From Lithobates sylvaticus (Eukaryota; Chordata; Amphibia; Anura; Ranidae), in assembly GCA_028564925.1 (NCBI GenBank), contig CM053030.1, positions 376,620,945-376,684,944 on the forward strand: a stretch of DNA of 64,000 bases, written 5' to 3'. The translations under genes and the position numbers were made by a program. Each line of letters begins with the position of its first letter. The first letter of the stretch is position 1. The notes below the pieces were generated by a model. That model had not been told where the DNA came from and made no database searches. It saw only the letters and a list, made by a program, of their open reading frames with translations. This document shows positions 11,346-23,519 of the stretch, one piece after another.

Positions 11346-12900
11346 TGTACGTAATACAAGGTTACACTCATCTTTATTGAATGCATACAGGTATCCAGCA
11401 GATCAGAAAAATAACAACATTTAATACCATGAACCTAGAGGGTGGAAAAGATTAGGTCTGAGTGGTCTTGGAGCTACTAATATTTATGATTGTTTGGTCC
11501 GAAGTCCAGTGTCACCTCCAAATTATAAGGAAACATTTAACATAATTATAGCTTTAAACTATAGGACTGTTATCTGCCTTTACCAGTCGCTGAGTATGCA
11601 CGTTCCTTGTCAAAAATGAATTTTTATTAGAATGATGGGTTACATGCAAACTATCTCTTTTGGAATAGCAGGAAAGCATATATCAATTTTAATTGTCAGT
11701 TGCAAGGACACTAGTCTATAATACATGTCAGAGTGCCCTTACTCAGGGGCGAAATACATATGAACAATTGCAATGATGACACATGTTCTATACTAAATCA
11801 AAAATAGTAACCTTAAGGTATTTACAGGTATTTTATAACCACTTTAAATATAAATAAATAAGACCAATCACATGGAAGCAGTCGGGTCAAACTAAAATGT
11901 TTTACTACTTGCAGATATTTAATAGCTTCCCGGTGCTGAAAATCCAAGGATTAGGCAGCTGACTGCAAAGAAGGAAGACAGCTCTCTAGTTAAGAGCAGC
12001 AGTCTCCAAATATAGGTCCAATACACTTCTGTGCCTTGTCACCACTACAGTGGTGTAATCAGCAATATTTGCTAAAGAGATCAAGTGTCACAGATTCCAC
12101 AGCTATAGTGCTGACAAGGTGTGGAGAGTTAAGATTATGTACAGAGGCTGCTGCTTTCACAGATATAGAATAGGGAGACACAGCAGTGCTCATCTGAGTG
12201 CAGTATGTTAGAACAAGTAAATAATAAATGTATTTGTTAAAAAGTCAAGCTAGTAGTCGTCTCCCCGTCAGCTGTGATGTGACTGTATGTGGGACACAGG
12301 GCCGTCAGGCGCGCGTTCGGAGCATGCATGCTCCTTCTTCAGGCTGTAATAGCGCCATGATGGAATAGGGCTGACTTATATGGTGACTAGGAGGGGAGAG
12401 GAACTACGTTTCCCAGTGTCCTATGCGAGCTGCTGTGGTCAGGTGGTAACATTTTAGTGCAGCGAAGGGGCACTGGGGTGTGTGTAGTATCCATAGAGTG
12501 CAAAATAAATATTAATTCAAGAGTAAAAAGTATAAAATGTGTAACCATACTAAATAGAATAGTGGAAAAAAGGATGTTTGGTATAAAAGGAACTGTAACT
12601 ACTTAACTGGTGGATATGAGGCTGGCCCTCTAATGGTGTAAATTGGTAATGCATAGGTCAATAAGGGATAAATACAGCACAAATCGATTAAGGTAGTACA
12701 AATTCAGAGGATGGACATGGTCAACGGCCATGCTGCATTCACAGATGGGACTCCGTAGCGAAACAGCATCTTTAGTTAAATATTCTTGTTATATTTTCTT
12801 TATCTTTAGCTGTGTCTGTCATTACTTTTAATAACTGTTATATTTATAATTATTCGTGTGATCTCTGTTTGCACATATTGAATAAAAACCCTAAAAGAAC
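11346..12900. other. Repeat-like sequence of unknown type (unit A)
   Basis: Non-coding. A G/C-rich patch around 12290-12440 carries 'gcgcgcgttcggagcatgc' and 'gctccttcttcaggctg', a motif style often seen at the fold of frog fold-back elements. No terminal repeats were found. Matched in unit B at 23990-25537. Confidence 0.35.
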
Positions 12901-13441
12901 TTAAAGTGGTTGTAAAGTCAGAAGGTTTTTTATCTTAATGCATTCTATGCATTAAGATAAAAGGCCTTCTGTGTGCAGCAGCCCCCTGCAGTCCCCCTAA
13001 CACTTACCTGAGGTCCCTATCTGTCCAGCAATGTTCACAATAATGTTCACAAGTTTCTCAGCCATCCGAGATTCTCCTTCCTGATTGGCTGAGACACAAC
13101 AGTGTGGCGCCATTGGCTCCCACTGCTGTCAATCAAAGTCAGCTAGCCAATAAAGGGAGAGAGTGGATGGGGACGGGCTGGGGCTCCATGTCTGGATGGA
13201 CACACGGAGATGTGACTCGGCCCGGGTGCCCCCATAGCCAGCTGCTTGCGGTGGGGGCACTGAACAGGAAGGAGGGGCCAGGATCACAGAAGAAGGACCC
13301 GAGAAGAAGAGGATCCAGGCTGCTCTGTGCAAATCCACTGCAACAGAGCAGGTAAGTATAACATGTTTATTATTATATTATTATAAGTATAACATGTTTA
13401 TTATTTTTATAGCAAAAAACAAGACTTTACAATTACTTTAA
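12901..13441 (+). mobile_element. TTAA-flanked MITE, plus orientation (unit A)
   Basis: TTAA at 12901-12904 and 13438-13441. Terminal repeats read 'aagtggttgtaaagt' at the left and 'actttacaattactt' at the right. An internal palindrome 'cttaatgcattctatgcattaag' lies near the left end (12933-12958). A consensus splice-donor-like 'caggtaagtat' sits near the right end. The modest open frames inside are on both strands and not conserved between family members. Confidence 0.8.
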
Positions 13442-14200
13442 ACTATCACGTGACTATGATACAACACACACACACAATTTTGCTTTCATAAGTTTAAAGG
13501 TTTTTATTATTGTTATCATTATAATTATTATTTCTGCTCTTCCTTTTATACTTTGTAACAGAGACAGTAAATAAACTCTCTATTACCATATATTTCTATA
13601 AAAATGCATACATTTTGTTGACAATAGTGCCAGCTGAATTAATATTTATTTTTCTTATTCCTTAAAAATAGAATTTGAAATGTGTTAATATCTCTTGGGC
13701 TTTCCATGAGAAAGAGAAACAAATGATAAAACACTTATATGAATAAGGAGAGACAGACAAAATATTCATTGTTATTTTAAGCACCAGGCTGCCAAAACTA
13801 TCTTGCACTGTGAGATAAACATTAGCTCACTTAAGTATTATTTTCTCAGACTATTTAGGCAACATGCAAACATTTCAAAATGGAGTAATTACTCTGATCC
13901 TACTTACATCCCTGTACACTCATAAAAGCTTAAATATTGTTTTGTAGGTATTTCAACTGGTTTACGGCTATTTCTAAATCACTCTAATTATTTCCTTGAT
14001 GGTTTTCTCTACATTTCAGGCACCAGGTGATAAATAAATGCATATAAAGTCCAGAGATTTTCAAATGACAAGGAAATTAAAATGTAGCTGAGATGCAAAT
14101 GAAAGAAAATCGGCACATTGTTTTATGTGCATTTGTAATCTTTGCTGCTGCTATTAAAACCTATTAAAAGTGTTTACAAAAAAAACTTTTTTTAAAAGTT
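13442..14200. other. Intronic sequence; 618 bp of it absent from unit B
   Basis: AT-rich unique sequence with a short (ac)n run. Positions 13580-14197 have no counterpart in unit B, where the Harbinger element sits directly between the flanks. No coding pattern. Confidence 0.5.
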
Positions 14201-14347
14201 TTGTATAGAGTAGGGAATGGTTAAGACCCCTGCTGGGGTTTTTATTTTCTGTCTGTGTCTTATTGGGGAGATTTTGCTTCACTTCCTTTCCCAGAAGCAT
14301 AACAGGAAGTTAAAGGAAAACTACGTCAATCAAGAGGAAATCCCCTC

Positions 14348-14720
14348 TTATTCCCCGTACACACAGTCGGAAATTCAGACGCAAAATGTCCGATCGGACC
14401 ATGTTGTCGGAAAATCCGGCCGTGTGTGGGCTCCATCGGACTTTTTGAGATCCTGCTCTCAAATTTTCCGACAACAAAATCCGATCTGACTTTTTCCCAT
14501 CGTGTGTAGAGAATTCCGATGGACAAAGTGCCCCGCATGCTCAGATAAAATTACGAGACCAAAGCTATTGGCTACTAGCCTCTACGTACTTCCGTCGTAA
14601 GCAAAGAACGTCACCACGTTCAGAATGATCAGAATTTCCGACAACTTTGTCCGACTGTGTGTATGCAACACCAGTGTCGGACAAAATCCGTCTGAAAAAT
14701 TCCGTGTGTACGGGGGCTTA
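14348..14720. mobile_element. PIF/Harbinger MITE (unit A)
   Basis: Target duplication TTA at 14348-14350 and 14718-14720. Terminal repeats are 'ccccgtacacacagtcgga' at the left and the complement of 'ccccgtacacacgga' at the right. The interior is rich in 'gtccgatcgga' motifs. At 367 bp it is non-autonomous; its ends resemble those of the full-length Harbinger at 26217-33861. Confidence 0.88.
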
Positions 14721-14953
14721 GACAATTATCACCACAACAGCTGTCCCCACTAGAAGATTTCCCCTCACCCCCTGTCCCTGTGACAGCTCAAACATTAAAA
14801 TGTTTTAATCATTATCTGTACCTTAGACAATAATCACTAGAACATATACAGAGGGATGTTTTCTCCATCAGGAACACAAACTACAGTAAAAACCTGACAA
14901 GGGTTTTAACATTTTATGAATCCACTAAAAAAAATTGCTTTGTAATGTAAAAA

Positions 14954-15300
14954 AAAGTGGTTGTAAAGGCAGATGATTTTCTGTCTGTGTAAAAACCCGA
15001 CTGGCTGAGACACAGCAGCGGGTGCCATTGCCGCCCGCTTCTGTCAACCTAAGCGAGTGAGCCAATCAGGAGAGAGAGGGGGCAGTGCCAAGTCATGACT
15101 CCATGTCTGAATGGAAACACAGAGCAGCGGCTCGGCTTGAGTGCCCCCATAGTGAGCTGCTTGCTGTGGGGCACTTGACAGGAGGGAGGGGCCAGGAGCG
15201 CCCGCGTGGGGCCTGAGAAGAGGAAATCTGGGTTGCTCTGTGCAAAACCACTGCACAGAGCAGGTATGACAGGTTTGTTATTTTTAAGAAAAAAAAGTTT
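14954..15300 (+). mobile_element. Truncated TTAA-family MITE (unit A)
   Basis: Begins with the family end 'aaagtggttgtaaag' and has the 'gagccaatcaggagagag', 'gctgcttgctgtgggg' and 'cagagcaggtatgacagg' blocks of the 12901 element. The right terminus is missing and no TTAA remains, so it is truncated or old. Confidence 0.65.
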
Positions 15301-15424
15301 CAATTTCAGCCAAACCATTTTTTTCTTTAGTTCTGAAGTAGACCCATGTTATAACTTCTGTCAAGGTGTCCTCACTGGGGAGATTCCCCAATTTCCTGTT
15401 CCATTGACACCAGGACAGGAAAGC

Positions 15425-16102
15425 ATCATCAGCATGGGCGTCCACAGGTAGGGGCAAGGGGGGCAAGTGCCCCCCTGGAATCAGGGATGGGATCAGGAGT
15501 TTGTTCCCCACTCGGTCTTTATCCTAGCGCTGGCGGCCGGCCCTGTCTTCACCCAGAATGAAAATGAGTCTTTCCAGCTGCTGACCATCTTGCACATCCT
15601 ACTGGCATGCAAGGTACCGTACTGAGCATTACACACACCACTGGGACATAGGGGCACTTGAGGGACTGCAGACAGGGCTCTCTGACCCTCCATCACCACT
15701 CTCTGTCACCCCCCTCTCGCTGTCACCCCACCCCTCTGTCTCTCTCTGTCACCCCCCTATGTCTCTGTGTCACCCCCTCTGTCTCTTTCTGTCACCCCCT
15801 ATGTCTTTCTGTCACCCCCTCTTTATCTCTCTGTAACCCCCCACATGTATGCAGTCTCTTAGAGTCTCTTGTGCCATGTCCGCAGTCTCTTGAGCCATGT
15901 ATGCAGTCACTGACAGTCCCTTGAGCCATGTATGCAGTCTCTGACAGTCTCTTGTGCCATGTCTGCAGTCTCTGACCATCTCCTGTACTACGTCTGCAGT
16001 CTCTGACCATGATAATGACATTGTCGATAAGGGTCAGAGCATAGGTGACCTTAAAATTATGCCCCCCTTGAAAAAAGTTCTGCGGACGCCCATGATCATC
16101 AG
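15425..16102. mobile_element. Non-autonomous hAT element with 8-bp target duplication (unit A)
   Basis: The 8-bp duplication 'atcatcag' flanks the element (15425-15432 and 16095-16102), the size made by hAT transposases. Terminal repeats are 'catgggcgtcc' (15433) and 'ggacgcccatg' (ending 16094). Inside are two tandem arrays: a pyrimidine-rich 'tctctgtcaccccc' array (about 15700-15840) and a ~30-bp 'tatgcagtctctgacagtct' array (about 15845-16010). Non-coding. Confidence 0.88.
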
Positions 16103-16846
16103 CAATAAAAACCTGACAGATACTAAACTTTTGCACGGTATTAAAAAAAAAGGCTTACTCTCCGTGTCCATCTTAGAGATATTTTATGTAATTTCCTTTC
16201 CCTTCTTTCCTGTCAACAGGACACTAAATTAAGGGAAATTACCCAAACAGGACATTATAAGCTTAAGGTTTTTAGACTTCCCCCCTGCCCAAAACAAAAA
16301 AAAACGTTTTGGCTTCTGTTAGGCTATAAAGTAAATAAAGTTAATATAGATATTTTTTTTATTTTTCGGTTGTTATTGAACCATATATATATTTTTTCCC
16401 AAGGATTTATTTATTTATTTACTTAAGGTAATATGTTTAACATTAATATATGGTATCAGTTTATTTACTACAATGAGGATTAAGATAAGGAAAATGTACG
16501 GTATGTAATCTTAGAAAAGAGTGTATTGAGTAAGCATAAGTGTATACACAGTATTGAACTATTTTGTATCTGGAAATGTGATTGGGTTGTAGTGACCCCT
16601 TTGCTGTTTTGCCTTCTTCTCCACCCTTTTTTTCTTTTCTCTAATTTATTTATATATTTATATGTTTATTGTATCTTATTGTTTTGAAAATTTTAATAAA
16701 AATTGATTAAATAAAAAAAGAAAGAAAATGTTACTATCTGTGCCTGTCTTAGAGAGATTTCATGTCATTTCCTTTCCCTTTTCTTTCTAAATTAAGGGGG
16801 ATTACCCAAACAGGGACACAGAGGAAAATAATCTTGACAAGGGCTC

Positions 16847-17257
16847 TAATGGCGCGTACACGTGAATGGATTTCCGTTAGAAAAGAATTGGATGTTTTTT
16901 TCCGACGGAATTCCGCCGAAGCTTGGCTTGCATACACACGGTCAGACAAAAGTTTGCAGAAATTTTGACCATCAAGAACGCGGTGAACACTACGACGAGC
17001 CGAGAAAATGAAGTTCAATGCTTCCGAACATGCGTCAAATTGTTTCCGAGCATGCGTAGGAATTTTGTGCATTGGAATCGCTACAGGCGATCGGAATTTC
17101 TGTTCGGAACTTTTTCTGACCGAAAAATTAAGAACCTGCTCTCAATCTTTTGCTGGCTGGAATTCGGCCAGCAAAAGTCCGATGAAGCATACACACGGTC
17201 GCATTTTCTGACCGGTCTTTTGCTGGCCGAATTTCCGATCGTGTGTATGCGGCATAA
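16847..17257. mobile_element. PIF/Harbinger MITE, second family
   Basis: TAA target duplication at 16847-16849 and 17255-17257. The ends 'tggcgcgtacacg' and 'cgtgtgtatgcggca' are inverted. The interior has internal inverted copies of 'ttttgctggc..gaattc'. It lies in the last part of unit A, whose counterpart in B falls in the assembly gap. Confidence 0.8.
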
Positions 17258-17815
17258 CACTTTACCCCTGTCCAAAACAAAGAAACATGTTGGTTTCTGT
17301 TGGGCTTTAAAGTAAATCAAGTTACCATAGAAATCAATTTTTCTGTTGTTATTATTAAGTTTCAACAATCAACAGTTTAGGTAATGAAGCGCTCTCTCTG
17401 TGCCCAGATGTCAGGACACAGCTAGCTAGGATTCACCGCCTTCTTTTCATCCAACTCCCAGACCAGATCTTGTACATGAGGACGCCCAGCCTGTGACATT
17501 GTTGTATACATTCTGTAGCCCTCTGCACAGCAGGCAGGATGTGATCGGCTGCTCGGCTTTCCCCTTCCCCAGTGCCCCCAGACTGCTTGGGACAGTTCTC
17601 TCTGCAAACAGATCAGCTAGTTACTTTATGTACCCTGATTGGACCTCCAGGATTATTAGGTACAGTGGGCATTGTGGTCTGTGTATTGAGCTTACACCTC
17701 AGAGCTATTCCAGCTAAGCTGACTGCCTCCAGATCCCTTCTCCAGTAGTAGTCTTGATTCAAACTGTACAGCTATACTGTATATGTGCACTCTTTTCGTT
17801 ATCTCCTTAACATCT

Positions 17816-18510
17816 GAATGAACGAAAGACCGTTTGATTAATTTTTTCGAATTTTTTTTTGAAAAGAACAAAATTAGAAAGATCGAAAATCCGAAAATTT
17901 GAAGGAACGAAATTCCGAAGTTTGAAAATCCGAAAATTCGAAAGAACGAAAATTCTAAAACCAGAAAGAATAAAAATTCGAAAATCAGAAAGAATACAAA
18001 TCTGAAAATAAGAACAAAAGTCAGGAAATTCGAAAAAGAACGAAAATCCAAAAATAAAAACGAAAATCCGAAAATAAGAACGAAATCTTGAAAGAACAAA
18101 AAATATTTGGATAATTTCTATTATAATTAAAATATTAGGTTTATTAACCATTAGTATATATTTTTTAACATGATTACTATTTATTACTAATAAATAATAA
18201 TAATTATAATTATAATAATAAAACTATAATAATAATTATAAACTATTAAATTATAGGTATTGGAATTTCCCTTCAAATTTGGATGTTAGCGAATGTAACA
18301 AATACAAATTTATCTGAAATTACGAATTATCCGAAATAAAGAATGCCACATCTAAACGAATGGAACGCAACAAATTCAAATTTATCCAAAGTTATGAATT
18401 TATTCTTAATAACAAATATCGATCATAACAAATGATCCAAAAAACGGGAATAAAAAACCTGAATGAAGTGAAAACGGAAAAAAAAATTTTTTGGCAGTGC
18501 ACATGTCTAC
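17816..18510. repeat. 'gaacgaaaatccgaaaa' low-complexity block (unit B)
   Basis: Counterpart of 5097-5790 with a few substitutions and small homopolymer changes. Confidence 0.6.
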
Positions 18511-21012
18511 ACTGGACCTTCTCCCAGCCTTCCTAGATGAATGAGTCATTTTTGTATTTCTTAATTTTTCTCATGAATAAGGATGCAAAAGTGTCCTCCT
18601 TCATGAGCGAGCACTGACAGGGAAACCTATGATCAGCTCCTTTTATTTTTGCCTACTGGCTACAGAGGAGCAGGGTCACTTCTGTAAGTAACTCTACTAG
18701 CCTTCAGTAAACATCAGCTGCTCTTGGACTCAGAAGGTAGAGGGATTAAAGTCACATAGCAGGCACTGAATACTGCAAAATAAAGGTATAAAAACTGTGA
18801 TTTTTGCATTTTGGGCTGAACTTGGCTTACATTAACGATTATGACAGAGTATTTAAATATAAGGCTTTCCTTCCACTTATATTGTTAAAAACATATTTTA
18901 AAATGTAAATCATGCCACCAATCTAATTTTTTTCAATTTGAGATTTCTGATCGTTAGTTTACAGTTGAAATAAGTAATGTTAATCATGTCGGTGGTTACA
19001 ATTTACATAATAAATATGAACAGCCACATTAAGTAAAACTATTTTAAAGCAAAATAAAGCATGCATAATATAATGTCATGAACTGTTTATGGTGATCCAT
19101 CACTTGATTTTCTTTTTCAATTGGAATTATCATTATTTCTATACAGGAAATTATTTATAAAAGGAACTAAAGATGCTATGTATTGGTCAGAACAATGTTA
19201 TTGTGCTTTATTGCTGTTGTTGCTCATTTTTCCATGAAATCATATTGTATAATTGGATTACCCATGTTTTCATAAAGGTCGTCTATTGGTATCCAGAAAA
19301 ATTTAATTTTTTTAACTGACTATGGACTTGAACAATTGTGATTCATACAAGATAATTTACTAACAAAAGGCAGTTTGTTACATTTATATGACATAAAAAA
19401 TATACATAGATCATATCACTGGCAATTTAGCTATTATTTAGCTCTTAGGGCTCATTCACAAGTCTGCCGATACCCTCATCAAGTCTGTTTATATGCATCT
19501 ATAGCAGTTATGGTGTGTTAGTGAAGCAGTGATGGGCTAATTTATTATTGACTTGAAGCAAAGTGAAAGCACTGTGCACATCTTGGGTCTAAGATCCAAA
19601 TGCTCCTTAGGGATTTATGCTTGTACTATACAATACAAAATAATCTATACTCAGATAAATAAATTGCATATAAAATTTACAAAGTCATTATTTTGATAGA
19701 TTTGCAGTATATATGGTGTTGTTATTTTTCTCAAATAATCCCCCTTTCTATCGTGGTGTAAAACTCTTGGGCTAAAATACCCCTTTATTGTAAATTTTTG
19801 TTTAGCACTTCATTTAAATTTACTGAAAAAAGAGAGCACGCCTATTATCTGTTGCATCAATAAATGCTTCTGCAATGTACTGTTGTTGATCAAGCTAATG
19901 AACAAACCCCTACATTACAAGCAATGTATGGGTACAAATGACACACAATTGCTACCAACAAAAAAAAATCACAGTCTTCTGTTGTAAATTGAAAGCAAGC
20001 TGCCAATACTTTGGATAGAATGCAAAAAACTATTGCTGCCTGAGATACCATTAGACAATAAACAGATTTCTCTGAGTGTAATTCTATTGATTTTCCTGAG
20101 ATTAGGAAAAGACAAATTCAGCTAAAAGAAAAGTCACTAAACACAATAAACATGCCAAAATGTGAAAGTGTGTGTAAGTCCAACATCATTTTAACTGGTT
20201 TATTTAAAAAAAAAATCCTGCTGTAAAAACTTACATTTGTTGAGGGCTCATTAACATTCATACATGTGCAGTATCATGCATATATGACACATTAATATAC
20301 GCGTTTTCATATGTGTTATTGTGGTCTTATAATATATCCAGCTGTGTGTTTAATTTCATATTAAAGCATTTTTGCTGTCTTTCTGTGAAAGGATTTAATC
20401 AAATAAAGATAATGGGAAAGAAGAAATTCTTTTAACATGCTGTAAAAGCACAATACAATGTATGTCATCGTATAATACTGTTCATTCCTAGGGGACCCAA
20501 AATATAGATTACGACTCTTATTTGTCTGTTAAGGTTATCATTTATCCCAGTTATGGTATATCTAGTAGTGACTTGGACAAGCTATGAAGAATATTTCAAA
20601 ATTGCAAAACAAGTCCAATTTAATGTTCTGACGCATAGATAAATTGCTCTTATTACTATCCTGAAGATTGATGCTCCAGGGTTCAGCCTCTAGTCCCTGT
20701 CTCCAAACCACCCTTAAGTTTCCTTTCCTCTCCCATAGCTTCAAGTAAGCATTTGCACATTGTTGAGTGACAACACAAAAATGGGATGTGAAATTCAAAA
20801 CTAAACAATGATATCAGTCAGTTTTGTTGGTAAATGTCAGTTTGGATGTAGTAGGTTGTATACATTGAACATGTGGCACTTCACGGGCAGGTGCAATCTT
20901 TGTGATATAGGAGCGTTGAATCTTATGTGGATGCATTTTAAAGCAATGGGTAGTTTTTGGTCCTAGAGGCTGCTCACCAGCAACTGCGAGGTGTTGCTGG
21001 ACCCCCAGAGGA
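18511..21012. other. Intronic sequence, no gene seen (unit B)
   Basis: Near-identical copy of 5791-8300. It is non-coding in both copies: frames found in one are only as conserved as the surrounding DNA. Confidence 0.5.
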
Positions 21013-21252
21013 GTTTGTTGAAGTTTTGAAAGGATGGGAGCACCACATCAGCTTGTACAGACTTGTACAGACGCGTTTTGGGGGCTTTTTGGGGACACAG
21101 CACTCCCCCTTCATCAGTGCTAAAAACAGGATGATGCGGGCACTTGGATTGGAAAGGACTTTGTAACTTGTTGGCTGTTACAAAATAAAAATCTTTTAAA
21201 AGATCTGTACAAGCTGGTGTGGCACTCCCATCTTTTCAAAACTTCAACAAAC
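21013..21252. mobile_element. 240-bp fold-back MITE (unit B)
   Basis: Counterpart of 8301-8540. The inverted arms are retained. Confidence 0.75.
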
Positions 21253-22215
21253 TTCACAGGCAGGATAAAGGCATCCCCTAGGTATGGTATTTAAAAAGAA
21301 TTTAATGTTTTTAATGTTGCCCCTTATCATTATTAAAATCACTGCTTTCTGCCAAAGGGAATTCATATTTTTTTCTTTGATACATGTACCCCAGGACAGT
21401 GCCCAGTTCTGTTTTTTTGAGCCCCCAAACATTATATATATATTTTTTTAGCAGAGAACCTAGAAAATAAAATGGCAGTCATTGCAATTTTATATGTCAC
21501 GCTGTTTTTGAGCAGCGGTTTTTCAAATGCAAATATTTTGGAAAAAAGACACTTTAATTAATCTTAAAAAATTATATATACACTTCTTTTTGTATAATAT
21601 GAAAGATGAATTTATGCCAAATAAATAGATACCTAACATGTCAAGCTTTAAAATTGCATGCGCTCATGGAATGCCACCAAGCTGTGATAGTGAAGAATCT
21701 CCATAGCCGATGTGTTAAAATTTTCTACAGGCTACCAGTTTAGAGTTATAGAGGAGGTCTAGTGCTACAATTATTGCTCTCACTCAGACGTTCGCAGTGA
21801 TACCCCACATGTGTGGCACAAACACTGTTTACATGTGGGGGCATGACCTACGTATGCTTTCACCACTGTGCTTGAGCATGCAGTGATGGGGGCGCTTACA
21901 TTTTTTTTTTATTATAAATAAAATAAATTTTTTCACTGTCCCTTTAAACATCCCAACAATACAGCATGACAGGTCCCCTTTACGGAGAGATCTTGGTTCT
22001 AAAAGACCCCAAATCTCTCCTCTACCCTTAAAAGCAAAGCGCCGGATCGTTTTTTCTGGCTTCCCGATCCGCCAGGTAAGCCCAAAAACCACCGAAAAGT
22101 GGCAGGTGGGGGAGCGACCCAGCAGCGAATCCACTGGTCAGACCACTTTTATGAGAAGACTGGTGCCTGAGGGAAGAAATTATAGCGGGGTATCTAGCTG
22201 CAGCCAAAACCCCTG
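21253..22215. repeat. Old repeat related to hAT 3' subterminal DNA (unit B)
   Basis: Counterpart of 8541-9500. No reading frame is conserved beyond the general similarity of the two units. Confidence 0.5.
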
Positions 22216-23024
22216 TATTTACCATTGATCTTTAACATTTAACAAGTAATGATGTATTTTCCCAGTTAGGAGGTTGACAAGTAGTTAATATTTATTTCAT
22301 TATTTTGCTTGAAGATTATCTTCAGGTAAAGAGCTTGGATATTATTTCCAGCAAATATATTGTCACACTCACAACTATGCATAAAAAGGGCTACATCACT
22401 ATCCATCAAAGTGTAGATATTTCATCTAGTATTTAGTTGCTTTCCTAAACAAAATTTGAAAATCACTGATGTAAGATGAATGGTTTTAGAGAGTGGCATT
22501 TTAAAGTCAGAAATTAACACTGGCATGCTCTTGCACAAAAAAGGGACAAGCTAATTTAGTAGGTCATTTAGTAAATAAGGTTCTAATCCTTATTTGATTG
22601 AAGAAAAATTACCTTCAATTTGTTAATTACATATTTAAGTGTTATCGGATCTAAAATTATACATTTGTTTTAAATTCTGTTTTCAGTTGTCTTGATGACA
22701 ACTGAGGCCCAAATATAATGTGAGCACCGATGCTTTTTAGATGTTGATTGATGAGTACTAGCGGAGTTCTATTTGGTTCACTGGATCACATGATGGTGTG
22801 TTCTCATGGGTCAACTTTAAATTGAATGTGTAACCTATACTATAATTAAAAAAATATATATGTTTGCACAAGCTTCTACTTTTTTCTTCTAGTTGCTTTT
22901 AGCTAACCACAGTGACACTACAAGCATCATTCATTCATTTTCATTTTCATTTTCTAATGAGATTGTGCTTCAAGCAAAGTGAATGGATATTTTGCTTTCC
23001 AAATAAGATAAACCTGGGTCCACT
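22216..23024. other. Intronic sequence, no feature seen (unit B)
   Basis: Counterpart of 9501-10301. It carries nine extra bases near 22484 relative to unit A. Confidence 0.45.
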
Positions 23025-23519
23025 TTAAAGTTATACTAAAGTCTCGGGTTTTTTGGTTTAAAAAATAACAAACATGTCATACTTACCTGCTCTGTGCAGT
23101 GGTTTTGCCAGGTTGCCAGACCAGATCCCCCTCTTCTCAGGTCCCTCGTCAAAGCTTCTAGCCCCTCCCTCTTGTTGAGTGCCATAACAAGCAGCTTCTT
23201 ATGGTGGCACCCTGGGCAAACGACTGCTATGCGTGTCCATTCAGACATGGATCTGCAGGCCGGCCCTGTCCCCCTCTCTCCTCATTGGCTCACTGACTTT
23301 GATTGACAGCAGCAGTAGCCAATGGCACCCACTGCTGTCTCAGCCAATGAGGAGGGAGAGCTCTGGACAGCTGAGCCTCTTTTGCAACATTGCTAAATCC
23401 AGATGGGCTCAGGTAAGTATTAGGGGGCTAAGGGTGGCTGCAGCACACAGAAGGTTTTTTTTATCGTAATCCATAGAATGCATTAAGATAAAAATCTTCT
23501 GCCTATAGAACCACTTTAA
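23025..23519 (-). mobile_element. TTAA-flanked MITE, minus orientation (unit B)
   Basis: TTAA at 23025-23028 and 23516-23519; counterpart of 10302-10807. It lacks the 12-bp tandem duplication seen in unit A, and its right flank lacks the ~77-bp inverted-repeat arm. Confidence 0.7.

Larger units (their letters stand above)
14205..17330. repeat. Old diverged repeat background with several MITEs inserted
   Basis: Between the MITEs listed separately, stretches at 14230-14347, 14721-14950, 15356-15424, 16103-16310, 16735-16846 and 17258-17330 share related motifs (ggagatttcccctcac, tttcctgtcc, acctgacaagggttttaac, gttttggcttctgttaggct). They look like diverged tandem copies of one older frog repeat that became a landing pad. 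No coding potential. Confidence 0.45.
4672..17390. repeat. Tandem segmental duplication, unit A (12.7 kb)
   Basis: From 'gctctctctg' at 4672 the sequence is repeated in the same orientation from 17391 (offset 12,719 at the start, 12,712 around 8 kb, 12,639 around 13 kb). By eye the copies differ at about one base in a hundred plus small indels. Unit A differs from B by a 12-bp tandem duplication near 10383, an extra ~77 bp near 10805, 618 bp at 13580-14197 that B lacks, about 70 bp near 14228 and about 50 bp near 15325. The end of unit A (16318-17390) has no visible partner because B runs into the assembly gap. Confidence 0.92.
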
